Part shown: in pieces, positions 52,578 to 61,097 of the stretch
How positions within the stretch are numbered: the first letter of the stretch is position 1
Layout: each line of letters opens with the position of its first letter
Assembly (NCBI RefSeq): GCF_000956595.1
Contig: NZ_JYOO01000017.1
Coordinates: forward strand, 1-64,000
From: Priestia aryabhattai B8W22
GTDB lineage: Bacteria; Bacillota; Bacilli; Bacillales; Bacillaceae_H
Length of the DNA stretch: 64,000 bases
Direction of reading: 5' to 3'
Notes under the pieces: model-generated
The model's database searches: none
What the model saw: only the letters and a program-made list of their open reading frames with translations
Told to the model about the DNA's origin: nothing
Made by a program: the position numbers and the translations under genes

Positions 52578-53303
52578 ATGTCTAGTTTATATCTACAGGA
52601 ACTAACAAAACTGCTTGCTAAAGTGGAGGCGCATGAACAGCAGGCAATGGAATCCGCAGCCGAGAAAATTTCACAGCAACTAGCTTCTCATCACCTCATT
52701 CACTTATTTGGGTGCGGTCATTCTCATATTTTAACGGAAGAAGTGTTTTACCGTTCCGGCGGGCTTGCACCGATTCATCCTATTTTTGTAGAAGAACTGA
52801 TGCTTCATAAAGGAGCTTCGCGCTCTTCACAGCTAGAACGTAAAAACGACTATGCCTCCACCTTTATGGAAAAAGAAGATATCGTACCAGGCGATATTAT
52901 GATTGTCATTTCTACGTCAGGCGTAAATCCTGTTCCCATTGATGTGGCTTTAATTGCAAAAGAAAAAGGCGCCTTTGTTATCGGTCTTACCTCTCCTTCT
53001 TATGCCACAAGCCGGGCTTCGCGACATAAAAGCGGAAAATACCTTCATGATGTCGTGGATCTTGTTATTAACAATCATATTCCAAAAGGAGACGTTCTTC
53101 TTCATCAGCAAGACATTTCTTTCGCTTCTGGTTCTACTGTAATTGGAGGTGCTATCTTAAACGATATCCTATCTAGAACCATTCAAAAACTGCTTAGCCG
53201 CGGCATCACGCCTCCTATCTTTTTAAGTGGAAACATGGAAGGTTCAGATGAACATAACCAGCGGTTGATTGATGCTTACAAAGGAAGAATTAATACCCTA
53301 TAA
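52578..53303 (+). CDS. SIS-domain protein (UPF0309 type)
   Basis: A 241-residue sugar-isomerase-fold protein. The fold is shown by HLIHLFGCGHSHILTEEVFY and VISTSGVNPVPIDVALIAKE, where TSG is the usual phosphosugar site, then GAFVIGLTSPSYA. It matches UPF0309, of unknown activity. Being last in the nag operon, it presumably handles a phosphorylated amino sugar, perhaps from MurNAc recycling, but it lacks the MurQ-type length and motifs. AAGGAG is 12 bases from the ATG. Confidence 0.85.
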   Translation: MSSLYLQELTKLLAKVEAHEQQAMESAAEKISQQLASHHLIHLFGCGHSHILTEEVFYRSGGLAPIHPIFVEELMLHKGASRSSQLERKNDYASTFMEKEDIVPGDIMIVISTSGVNPVPIDVALIAKEKGAFVIGLTSPSYATSRASRHKSGKYLHDVVDLVINNHIPKGDVLLHQQDISFASGSTVIGGAILNDILSRTIQKLLSRGITPPIFLSGNMEGSDEHNQRLIDAYKGRINTL

Positions 53304-53327
53304 CAGCCCGTGCGGCTGTTTTTTTGC
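53303..53327 (+). terminator. Terminator of the nag operon
   Basis: ACAGCCCGTGCGGCTGT stem and seven T. Confidence 0.88.
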
Positions 53328-53330
53328 ACA

Positions 53331-53456
53331 AAAAAAAGATGCTTAAAAGCATCTCATCAAAGTCGGACTGTACGATTTGGACTAGATCTCCTCTTTATCA
53401 GTAGAAGTCTTGTTCACAGCACCATAACCTACTTATCCGACATAATTACTATGTTT
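53331..53456 (-). ncRNA. Candidate small RNA of about 125 nt
   Basis: A strong minus-strand promoter (53463-53491) and an intrinsic terminator (AGATGCTTTTAAGCATCT at 53337-53354 with seven U) enclose about 125 bases without a ribosome-bound ORF. The only ORF is a ten-codon frame at the 5' end with no ribosome binding site. The middle contains AAAGAGGAGATCTAG. It ends just before the nag operon terminator, on the opposite strand. The function is unknown; no known Rfam family is recognised. Confidence 0.55.
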
Positions 53457-53462
53457 AACATA

Positions 53463-53491
53463 AGTATACTCTTTTATACCTTAGGTGTCAA
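53463..53491 (-). promoter_or_regulatory. Consensus sigma-A promoter of the candidate sRNA
   Basis: TTGACA (53486-53491) and TATACT (53463-53468) on the minus strand with exactly 17 bases between them. Confidence 0.8.
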
Positions 53492-53654
53492 ACAATAATT
53501 GTCCGTACTGCTACCCCACTTCGTGTCATTCTCACTACCTACTACAATGGCAATATACTAGTACCTTATATTTACTATACCAGTAAATAAGTTTATACTT
53601 ATACATAGTTAGGTATATATACATATTTTTTATGAAGTGAGGAGCTAACGTTTT

Positions 53655-54167
53655 ATGAAGAAGATCCTATTTTGGACATTTATAGCAGCCTGCTGTACGG
53701 TCATTATTGCATTAGGTGTTGGGTTGATTAGCGCTTTCCATACTAAATCTGCCCTTCCATCAGCTAAAGAAAGTAAGGAAAAAGACCAACAATTAGAAGA
53801 GCAAGTTTCTTATATAGGAGGAACGCCTGAGCCCGAAGTTGAACTGAATCAATCTACAACTGAAGAAACAGTCATTGAAACGATGCACAAAATGACTCAT
53901 CAAAAAGTATATTCTCCTGATAAATGGGGCGCAGTCGAAATGACTTCGGCTAATATTCAAAAAGTTAAACATGTATTAGAAATGAATGAATTTGAACATA
54001 AAGCTCAGCTTCTTCAAATCTTAACTAAATGGGAGAATAATGATTTTAGTACGGTAGTAGAAGATCATAATTACTTTTGGACTCTTCAAGGAGGCAACAT
54101 TGGAGAAGCAACGGGCAGACTCAGCGAATCGGACGAAAAAACATTTATTAAAAACAATTTCCGTTAG
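53655..54167 (+). CDS. DUF6241-like membrane-anchored protein
   Basis: A 170-residue protein with an N-terminal membrane helix (LFWTFIAACCTVIIALGVGL), an acidic linker (about 38-70) and a helical C-terminal domain with ETVIETMHKMTHQKVYSPDK and VVEDHNYFWTLQGGNIGEAT. This layout fits small DUF6241-type proteins of Bacillus, function unknown. GTGAGGAGCTAACG precedes the ATG. Monocistronic; repeat copy G follows by 28 bases. Confidence 0.7.
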   Translation: MKKILFWTFIAACCTVIIALGVGLISAFHTKSALPSAKESKEKDQQLEEQVSYIGGTPEPEVELNQSTTEETVIETMHKMTHQKVYSPDKWGAVEMTSANIQKVKHVLEMNEFEHKAQLLQILTKWENNDFSTVVEDHNYFWTLQGGNIGEATGRLSESDEKTFIKNNFR

Positions 54168-54195
54168 TTTCTTGCAATAAGCTAGACGTAGAAAA

Positions 54196-54472
54196 GCGGC
54201 TGAGACAAAAGTGTTTTTGTTGAGGGTGAACGTAGATTTCATTTGTTTCGTTCTTCTAGCTGTTGATTGGAGAGCAAGACGAAGACTCCTGCGGGAAAAG
54301 CGGAACAGGTGAGACCCCGCAGGAGCGTATGCGACGAGGAGGCTCAGCGGCCGCCCGCGGAAAGCGAAGTCTTGCACGGAAATCAACTGCGTTGTCACCA
54401 GCGGTTCAACTCATGTATCTCATTTGTTCGTCTTTCGATTAATTTAATTTCGTTTTGTCTCAACCTCTTCTC
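54196..54472 (+). repeat. 3'-UTR repeat, copy G
   Basis: A plus-strand copy starting GCGGCTGAGACAAAAGTG, no CCGAACG hairpin, full core (ACTCCTGCGGGAAAAGCGG, CCCCGCAGGAGCG) and end 2 TTTTGTCTCAACCTCTTC. GGCTGAGACAAAA pairs with TTTTGTCTCAACC, giving thirteen pairs with one mismatch. Confidence 0.88.
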
Positions 54473-54520
54473 TTGCTGTCATACTTATTATTCTTTATGT
54501 TTATAACCATTAGCAGCCTA

Positions 54521-54979
54521 TTATAAATGGAGCTTTAATCCTTCATGAGAAGCAGTAAATCCAAGCTTTTGATAAAAACGCAAAGCCTCTGACCGCTCTT
54601 TATCCGTTGTTAATTGTACTAACTGACAATTACGTTCTTTCGCTCGTTCAATCGCCCATGTAATCAGCTGATATCCAACCCCTTTACCGCGCTCTGATGA
54701 AGCTGTTCGAACTCCTTCAATCGTTGCTCTCCACCCGCCTTGTCGTGCAATGTGGGGCGTAAAGGTTATTTGTTGAACACCTATTACTTTACTATCTTTA
54801 CATGCGACAATCAGTTCATTGTTTGAATCCGCATCAATTGCCTGAAATGCTTGAACATAACAGGCTGGAAGCGGTAATTCGTAGCGCTCTCGTTTGCTTC
54901 CAAGCATATCATCAGCGAGCATTTCAACAATTTTATCTAAATCTTCCCGGACTGCTTCTCTAAAGGTTATTTCTCCCAT
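54521..54979 (-). CDS. GNAT-family N-acetyltransferase
   Basis: A 152-residue acetyltransferase. ITFREAVREDLDKIVEMLAD opens the fold, TIEGVRTASSERGKGVGYQL holds the acetyl-CoA loop, and CQLVQLTTDKERSEALRFYQ then KLGFTASHEGLKLHL closes it. It starts at 54979, after AGGAAAGG; a GTG four codons upstream overlaps that site. It overlaps or abuts the small membrane protein gene upstream and is probably co-transcribed with it. Substrate unknown. Confidence 0.85.
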   Translation of the reverse strand: MGEITFREAVREDLDKIVEMLADDMLGSKRERYELPLPACYVQAFQAIDADSNNELIVACKDSKVIGVQQITFTPHIARQGGWRATIEGVRTASSERGKGVGYQLITWAIERAKERNCQLVQLTTDKERSEALRFYQKLGFTASHEGLKLHL

Positions 54980-54980
54980 T

Positions 54981-55259
54981 TCAAACAGCACCTTTCCTGT
55001 GTCTATTTATGATGGTAAAAAGAACGCTGACGAACAAGCTCAGAACCGACGCCAAGAACAAAGCAGCCGCTAAAGCACCAAGACCCCTTCCTTCAAAGCC
55101 GCCAACTCCAAATATGCTATATAGAAATAGAAACATGCTTATTAGCATGCTGCTAAGTGAAATCCCGTACTGCACGGGCGAGTTCTTTCTATAGAAGAAA
55201 TACGACGCACCAAACAGCAGTACAAAGAAAGCACCCATTAATCCAAATAAAGAAATCAT
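54981..55259 (-). CDS. Small membrane protein, YesK-like
   Basis: A 92-residue protein with three membrane helices: MGAFFVLLFGASYFFY, ISLSSMLISMFLFLYSIFGV and LAAALFLASVLSLFVSVLFT, with a basic cytoplasmic end (INRHRKGAV). The size and helix count suggest a YesK-family protein, function unknown. GGAGGAAGGTGTAA precedes the ATG. It leads a two-gene unit with the GNAT gene. Confidence 0.7.
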   Translation of the reverse strand: MISLFGLMGAFFVLLFGASYFFYRKNSPVQYGISLSSMLISMFLFLYSIFGVGGFEGRGLGALAAALFLASVLSLFVSVLFTIINRHRKGAV

Positions 55260-55356
55260 TTACACCTTCCTCCCTCTTTAAAAAAGGAATTTATATCCAT
55301 TATATACTATCATTTTTATTTATTCTATCTATATTAATAGCCCTGCAGCCACAACT

Positions 55357-55392
55357 AAATAGACATGACCAAAATGGTCATGTCTATTTTTC
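55357..55392. terminator. Bidirectional terminator after the SUKH-like gene
   Basis: AAATAGACATGACC pairs perfectly with GGTCATGTCTATTT around four to six bases, with A and T tracts on both sides. Confidence 0.85.
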
Positions 55393-55399
55393 TACTATA

Positions 55400-55918
55400 T
55401 TAAAAAGAAAGTTCTTTGAACCAAAAAGAATAAGGGGCTAAACAAGCTTCATCAATTTCATTCATTCGTTTTTTGCATCGCTGAAGCACCTCAGCAGGAA
55501 TGTGTCGCTCTAAGTATGCAGATTCTCCGTTCGCTTGAATCGTTTCTTCTACCAGTTCTTCAAACACATCTAAGCATGCTAAAAACTGTGGAAAAGTTGT
55601 ATTAATAAAGCGCTCGCAGTCATCGTTGGACGTATCGAGCAGTACAACAGAACCGTTTTTGTGGTGCAGACAAATTGGATCTCCGGCGCCTGTTGTTCCT
55701 AAAAACCAATAGTGTTGATAGCGAGATGATAACTCAAATGTTTCGCATAGCGTTGTTAGCTTTCCTTTTGATGAAACGAACTCTAGAAATGGTGAAGCTT
55801 CTTTTGGCAATCCTTTTTCTGTTAGCAACTTCTTTATCTCTTTATCAATATCAAGGGGTGCAAGCTGTTCGGCATCAAACTTCATTCGTTTTTCCTGTCG
55901 TTGCATCACATTTGACAA
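55400..55918 (-). CDS. SUKH-4-like protein
   Basis: A 172-residue protein that fits the SUKH (SMI1/KNR4) superfamily, possibly SUKH-4, used as immunity proteins against contact-dependent or secreted toxins. Visible features are the core strand YWFLGTTGAGDPICLHHKNG, then VVLLDTSNDDCERFINTTFP and FLACLDVFEELVEETIQANG. The TTG start at 55918 has AAGGAGTG nine bases upstream. No toxin gene (LXG, polymorphic) is next to it, so it may be an orphan immunity gene or a housekeeping relative. Confidence 0.6.
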   Translation of the reverse strand: MSNVMQRQEKRMKFDAEQLAPLDIDKEIKKLLTEKGLPKEASPFLEFVSSKGKLTTLCETFELSSRYQHYWFLGTTGAGDPICLHHKNGSVVLLDTSNDDCERFINTTFPQFLACLDVFEELVEETIQANGESAYLERHIPAEVLQRCKKRMNEIDEACLAPYSFWFKELSF

Positions 55919-56362
55919 CTTCTTTCACTCCTTTTCACCATTTGCTCTTTCTTTGCTTTTGTTTATTATAAAAGAAATCCAGCTCGTATTATATGCTACA
56001 AATGAACTTAATTAGACTGAAAATTTTTCCAATCTTTATTTATATAGCCCGATTTCCTCTTTATAAACACAGGTAAAAAGAAACCGATTAGATTTTCTCC
56101 AACAGATTCTGCTTTTAAAAATAATTCTCATTCCCTTCTTCCCTTTTCAGCATACTCTCGCCTCTTATAAATAGGCTCAACCTTTATTATTCCAATTTTT
56201 TCTACTTTTTGCAACTAGGACTTATCTCACCATTTATCCTATGAGATTAATAACTTGACAAAATATCAAAATAAGCAACAGTAATTATTTACAAATTTTT
56301 AAACTTTATGGTTTAATAGGTATGTAATTCCTGTTTTTTACTATATTTTTTGGAGGTTTAAC
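55919..56362. other. AT-rich gap upstream of the subtilase
   Basis: About 440 bases; the first 60 are the leader of the SUKH-like gene. A TTGACA at about 56254 and a TTTACA/TTTAAT pair near 56289-56317 are possible sigma-A elements for the protease gene. No ORF or repeat is seen. Confidence 0.4.
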
Positions 56363-59300
56363 ATGAAAAAAGGGTCAATTTATCGTTTTATTGCTTTTGC
56401 TTTAATGTTCACCTTGTGTTTTAGCCAATTGGGCTTACTGAAAACACAAGCAGCAGGCAATCCTCCTGCTAATGAAAAAACATTAAGCATTGGCAAAGCA
56501 GCAAAAGGAACATTTACAGAACCAGAACAAGCACATTGGTACAAAATTAATCCTTCTAAACAAGATGTAGCAAAGTTTTCACACTACCGAATTAGGCTTC
56601 AAAGTGATGATGAAGTAAACATCACAGTTTACTCTAGTCTTGAAAATGCCAAAAACAACGTGGCATTTGACCGTTATATGGGATACTCCTACAAAGACGA
56701 GCCTGCTCAGCTAGATTTTCCAATCGCCTGGACTGGCCCTTATTATGTGAAAGTTGAGTATTATGGAGATGAAGATATCATCATCGAAGACGATACAGAA
56801 GAAGATGGAAAAACACCTTCTGAACCTCAACCGGAATTAAAAACAGAAGTTCCTTACACAATCAGCTATGAAGGCGCTTCACTTCCCCCTTCTCAAATGG
56901 AGGCAGAAGAATGCCCGGCTGAATTGAGTACAAGCCAAAAAGAAAACGGAAAAGGTATTTTAAAAGATTTGCGTACGATTCGCGACGCTGTGCTTTCAAA
57001 AACAGCAAGCGGAAAAGACCTTTCTTCTCTTTACTACAAAGCCGCTCCGTTTATCAGCTCTAAAATGATTATTGATAAATCGATGCGTGAACAAGTATAC
57101 AAAGATTTAGTTCAGCTAAAGGGTCTATTTACAGATGTGGCGAAAAACGGCGCATCAAGCACGTACATGATTACAAGTGCTGATCAAAAAGCAATCAATG
57201 ATTTATACAGCATCGCATATAAATCCGTGCCGGCTGCTTTAAAGAAAGATTTAGAAAAAGTAGCAGCGCAGACAAAATTAAAAGACGTAACGGACTTAAA
57301 CGTATCGTCTGTATTAGTAAGAGCTAAACTAGTCAGCGCAAACAGCGTTTCAACAAAAGCGGAAACTCGCTATATTGTTAAAATAAAAGATGGTGCAAAT
57401 GCTAAATCATTCAAAACAAAAGCACAGTCAAAATCAGCAGGCATTGAATCTATTAATCCATTAAAACAATCAGCTGCTTCTTTTGATAATATGTTTGTTA
57501 TTCAATTAGATGACAGCAATGGAAAAAGCTTCAGCACGTCATCTGCTCAAGGTAAAATGACGGCAAAACAAATTCAGGCACTTCCTGAAACTGAATTTAT
57601 CGAGCCGGTTCAAGAGTACCACGCTCTTTCAATGGATTCACAATATCCGTATCAATGGTCATTAAATAACACGGGTAAAAATGACGGTACTCAGCATGCC
57701 GATATTCAATACGAATCACTTGAAAAATTACTAAACGGTCAAAAGTTAAAAGATACGGTTATTGCCGTTGCGGATACGGGCGTCGATTCATCACTAGCTG
57801 ATTTAAAAGGCGTGGTGGATACAAAAACAGGCTATAACTATGTGGATCGTTCGTCAAATGCAACTGATGACAATGGACATGGAACTCACGTAGCAGGTAT
57901 TATCGCAGCCTCTGCAAACAATAACTATTCAATGGCCGGTATTAATTCTCATGCAAAAATTTTACCGGTTAAAATTCTAGACGCATCTGGAAGCGGAGAT
58001 ACAGAACAAATTGCGTACGGTATTAAATATGCGGTTGACCACGGTGCAAAAGTCATTAACTTAAGCCTTGGCGGATCTTACAGCCGCGTGCTTGAATATT
58101 CATTAAAATATGCATACGACCATAACGTAACGGTTGTAGCAGCAAGCGGAAACGACGGTATGGAAGAACTCTCTTACCCTGCTTCATCTGCCTATGCGAT
58201 TTCAGTAGGCGCATCAAACCGTTTAGATATCGTATCTGACTACTCAAACTATGGAAAAGGATTAGATATTACAGCTCCTGGCTCTGATATTCCAAGTCTT
58301 GTTCCAGACGGAAACGTTACTTACTTAAGCGGAACATCAATGGCAACACCTCACGTAGCTGCCGTTGCGGGATTATTGCTATCCCAAAACCCAGGCTTAA
58401 AGCCAAAAGACGTTGAAAAACGCCTAACGGATACAGCTAAAGATATTAAGTTTGATGAAAAAGATGCTCCTGTATACGATGATGAAGAAAGTCCAGCAGC
58501 TCCCCCTGCTCCAGGCTACGATTACGTATCAGGATGGGGACGTTTAAATGCGTACAGCGCGGTAAGTGCACAGCAGCTGCAAGCGCAGGTAAATACATTT
58601 GTCAGCACGCAAAAAGTTTTTACAGGTAAAGCTCAAAGCGGTTCAACTGTTAAAGTAATGAGCGGCTCAAAAACACTTGGCACTGCCAAAGCTGATGCAA
58701 AAAATACGTTCTCTGTGAACATTCCAGCTCAAAAAGCTGATACCGTTTTACAAGTGGTTGTAACAAACGGAAAAGCAAGCACGAGCATTCGTGCAGTTGT
58801 TCAAAAAGCACCTGCCAAACCAGCGGTAAAAGCCGTGACGAATAAAGATGAATACGTAACAGGAACGTCTAAAGCGAATTTTACGGTAAATGTTAAAAAC
58901 AGCGCTAAAAAAGTGATTGCTTCGGCAAAAGCTGATGCAAAAGGCGCGTTCAAAGTGAAGATTCCAAAACAAAAAGAAAACACAGTCTTGTATATCACGG
59001 CTACAAACAGCCAAAAGCAAGAAAGTGAAGAAGTAAAAGTAACGGTGCGTGACGTTATTGCTCCAAATGCACCTAAAGTGAATCCAGTCAGCGACGCGGA
59101 TACAGCTATTAAAGGAACAGCAGAAGCAAATGCATCTGTTGTAGCGAAAGTGAACAACAAAGAAATCGGCAAAGCAAAAGCCAATGCAAAAGGTCAGTAC
59201 AGCATAACAATTAAAAAACAAAAAGCAGGTACAGCAATCAGTGTAACAGCAGCAGACGCAGCCAACAACACAAGTAAAGCTACGACTGTAAAAGTGAGCG

Positions 59301-59554
59301 ATAAAACTCCCCCTGCTGCACCAAGCGTAAATGCTGTCACAACAAAAAGCACGGCTGTAACAGGTAAGGCAGAAGCAAATGCTACCGTAACGGTAACAGT
59401 AAACAAAAAAAGCATCGGCTCTGCTGCTGCTAACAGCAAAGGACAATACTCAGTAAAAATTAAAAAACAAAAAGAAAAAACAGTCTTAAGCGTAACGGCA
59501 AAAGACAAAGCGAACAATACGAGTAAGGCAACAACAAAAACAGTGACAAAATAA
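56363..59554 (+). CDS. Cell-surface subtilisin-like protease with Ig-like repeats
   Basis: A 1063-residue exported S8 peptidase. Signal peptide about 1-31; an N-terminal PPC-like beta domain (about 38-170); an I9-like propeptide around ETRYIVKIKDGANAKSFKTK; the catalytic domain (about 430-730) with Asp in VIAVADTGVDSS, His in DDNGHGTHVAGI, oxyanion Asn in VAASGNDGME and Ser in GTSMATPHVAAVAG. The C-terminal 320 residues are four Ig-like repeats (Big_6-like), each with Ala/Lys-rich segments such as KGQYSITIKKQKAGT. There is no LPXTG, so attachment would be non-covalent. AGGTTT after GGAGG precedes the ATG. Confidence 0.93.
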   Translation: MKKGSIYRFIAFALMFTLCFSQLGLLKTQAAGNPPANEKTLSIGKAAKGTFTEPEQAHWYKINPSKQDVAKFSHYRIRLQSDDEVNITVYSSLENAKNNVAFDRYMGYSYKDEPAQLDFPIAWTGPYYVKVEYYGDEDIIIEDDTEEDGKTPSEPQPELKTEVPYTISYEGASLPPSQMEAEECPAELSTSQKENGKGILKDLRTIRDAVLSKTASGKDLSSLYYKAAPFISSKMIIDKSMREQVYKDLVQLKGLFTDVAKNGASSTYMITSADQKAINDLYSIAYKSVPAALKKDLEKVAAQTKLKDVTDLNVSSVLVRAKLVSANSVSTKAETRYIVKIKDGANAKSFKTKAQSKSAGIESINPLKQSAASFDNMFVIQLDDSNGKSFSTSSAQGKMTAKQIQALPETEFIEPVQEYHALSMDSQYPYQWSLNNTGKNDGTQHADIQYESLEKLLNGQKLKDTVIAVADTGVDSSLADLKGVVDTKTGYNYVDRSSNATDDNGHGTHVAGIIAASANNNYSMAGINSHAKILPVKILDASGSGDTEQIAYGIKYAVDHGAKVINLSLGGSYSRVLEYSLKYAYDHNVTVVAASGNDGMEELSYPASSAYAISVGASNRLDIVSDYSNYGKGLDITAPGSDIPSLVPDGNVTYLSGTSMATPHVAAVAGLLLSQNPGLKPKDVEKRLTDTAKDIKFDEKDAPVYDDEESPAAPPAPGYDYVSGWGRLNAYSAVSAQQLQAQVNTFVSTQKVFTGKAQSGSTVKVMSGSKTLGTAKADAKNTFSVNIPAQKADTVLQVVVTNGKASTSIRAVVQKAPAKPAVKAVTNKDEYVTGTSKANFTVNVKNSAKKVIASAKADAKGAFKVKIPKQKENTVLYITATNSQKQESEEVKVTVRDVIAPNAPKVNPVSDADTAIKGTAEANASVVAKVNNKEIGKAKANAKGQYSITIKKQKAGTAISVTAADAANNTSKATTVKVSDKTPPAAPSVNAVTTKSTAVTGKAEANATVTVTVNKKSIGSAAANSKGQYSVKIKKQKEKTVLSVTAKDKANNTSKATTKTVTK

Positions 59555-59555
59555 A

Positions 59556-59592
59556 GAAAAAAGGCGCTTGGCTTATGGCCAAGTGCCTTTTT
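59556..59592. terminator. Terminator between the subtilase and corA
   Basis: AAAAAGGCGCTTGGC pairs with GCCAAGTGCCTTTTT; usable from both converging genes. Confidence 0.88.
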
Positions 59593-59593
59593 G

Positions 59594-60565
59594 TTATAGC
59601 AGCTGTTTGTTTTTAAAGTATTTCCACATTCCCCACGTTAACACAATTAACATAACAATAATAACAGCAGTAGCCCAGTGGGAATTCTGATATGGAATCG
59701 GCACGTTCATTCCAAAAAATCCGGTTACGAACGTTAGCGGAAGCATAATCGTTGAAATTAACGTTAAGACGTTCAGCTTTTCAGATGAAGTTGCATTGGT
59801 AATAGAATAATACGTATCAAGCGCACTGTTTACGAGGTCTCTAAACGTTTCGGCAGAGTCTACAATACGCTCTAAGTGGTCAAGCAAGTCAATGTAGAAA
59901 GGAACATTTTCTTCTCGTATATCGAATTTCCACTTTCCATTCACCGTTAAGAAAATTCGGCGCTGAGGCAGAATAACGCGCCGGATTAAGATAATCGTTC
60001 TTTTTAACGCCAAGAACTCTTCCGTCACTCCGCGCACTTCTTTGTTGTAGATTTCGTCTTCTAATTCATCAATACGCATGTCGATTCGGTCTAAAATCGG
60101 AAAGTATTCGTCCGTGATGCCATCAATCAAAGCATATAATAAAAAGTCGGCGCCGCGGTTCATAAACTTTGGATAGCGTGAGCATACAGCATCCATTTTG
60201 CGAAGCCAGCCCATTTTATGTTTATGAATTGTTACTACGTAATTTGATCCGACAAAGGCATTTAACTCAAGCGTCGTAATCTCGTCATCACTTTCTTCAT
60301 TATAGCGAAGCGCGTGAAAAACGAAAAATTTATAGTCTTCGTAATCATCCATTTTAGCGCGAGGACTGTCGTGTAAGCAGTCTTCAATCGCCAATGGGTG
60401 AAAATCGAATAATTTAGCAATTTGAGCAAGCTCTTGTCCGTGGACATCATACAAATCAATCCACAGCAAATTATCAGGATTGCGCAATTTCTCATGCACG
60501 TCTCCTAAATCAAGATTCGTTACCATTTCTTTTGTTTCATCATCATATAAGTATGTTTTAATCAT
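59594..60565 (-). CDS. corA: Magnesium transporter CorA family
   Basis: A 323-residue CorA channel. A large cytoplasmic funnel domain (about 1-260, with LEFxxLAIEDCLHDSPRAK, here FHPLAIEDCLHDSPRAKMDD) is followed by two helices: LNVLTLISTIMLPLTFVTGF ending in the pore signature GMNVPIPYQ, and a second helix with a basic end. The GMN motif and YxFxG context are diagnostic. The AGGTG ribosome binding site lies in the 3' arm of a CCTCA/TGAGG hairpin, and a short upstream ORF precedes it, so translation may be regulated. Confidence 0.93.
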   Translation of the reverse strand: MIKTYLYDDETKEMVTNLDLGDVHEKLRNPDNLLWIDLYDVHGQELAQIAKLFDFHPLAIEDCLHDSPRAKMDDYEDYKFFVFHALRYNEESDDEITTLELNAFVGSNYVVTIHKHKMGWLRKMDAVCSRYPKFMNRGADFLLYALIDGITDEYFPILDRIDMRIDELEDEIYNKEVRGVTEEFLALKRTIILIRRVILPQRRIFLTVNGKWKFDIREENVPFYIDLLDHLERIVDSAETFRDLVNSALDTYYSITNATSSEKLNVLTLISTIMLPLTFVTGFFGMNVPIPYQNSHWATAVIIVMLIVLTWGMWKYFKNKQLL

Positions 60566-60593
60566 TGATTTTTCACCTCACATCATTGAGGCA

Positions 60594-60698
60594 TTAAGGA
60601 GTATTTTCCTTCGTTGAAATGAGAGGAACACATACACCTTTGCTGCCCCTATCTTGTTTTGCAGTAACCTTCATCGAAATGGGGTCATCAGTGCCCAT
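60594..60698 (-). CDS. 34-codon upstream ORF in the corA leader
   Basis: A strong AGGAGGTG lies six to eight bases before an ATG at 60698 and opens a frame of 34 residues, MGTDDPISMKVTAKQDRGSK then GVCVPLISTKENTP, ending with Pro and stop 28 bases before corA. An alternative ATG four bases upstream gives a five-codon frame. Two direct repeats (CATTTCGATGAAGG and CATTTCAACGAAGG) flank the frame. It could be a leader peptide that controls corA, as CorL and MgtL do in Salmonella, or a small protein in its own right. That comparison is analogy, not homology. Confidence 0.55.
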   Translation of the reverse strand: MGTDDPISMKVTAKQDRGSKGVCVPLISTKENTP

Positions 60699-60715
60699 TC
60701 ATCTCACCTCCTAAT

Positions 60716-61097
60716 TAGTTGAAGGAACGCTGACTTGTAATACAGCTACTTCACAAAGTTTAATTTTAACATACAATCCAACTCTAGCGTAGCGCTTTTT
60801 TCAAAACCTTTCCCTCTCTATTTAAAGTTTCAAACAAAACTTCCGCCACTATAAAAGCCCTACTAGTATACCCGCTATTTAATAATCCGATCGTACTCAC
60901 AATCGGCAATCGATAACTAAGACCCCCTGAATCCTCCCACAAAGGTCTAGAATATCTACTATGGCCGGTCTTTGGCCATGGTAGTATTCTACATCGATAA
61001 ACATTATATGGGTGATGGGGAAAAACGTGTAGGAATTTTTAGACTTTCATCGAATACTTACTTAACAAACTTAGATTACGAAAAGGACTGATGATAC
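60716..61097. other. Non-coding region between the corA leader and the PilZ gene
   Basis: Apart from the hairpin listed below I see no gene or recognised element. The minus-strand part should hold the promoter of the corA leader, but no clear promoter stands out. Confidence 0.4.
60949..60990. other. Hairpin AGAATA...GGCC
   Basis: AGAATATCTACTATGGCC can pair (two or three mismatches) with GGCCATGGTAGTATTCT around GGTCTTT. There is no U-run, so it is not a standard terminator. The loop GGTCTTTGG and the following TTCTACATC recur near 33398-33436. Confidence 0.4.

Noticed and set aside
58748-59446. Long antisense frames opposite the Ig-like repeats of the subtilase
   Set aside because: They mirror the Lys/Ala-codon-rich repeat region and have no start signals.
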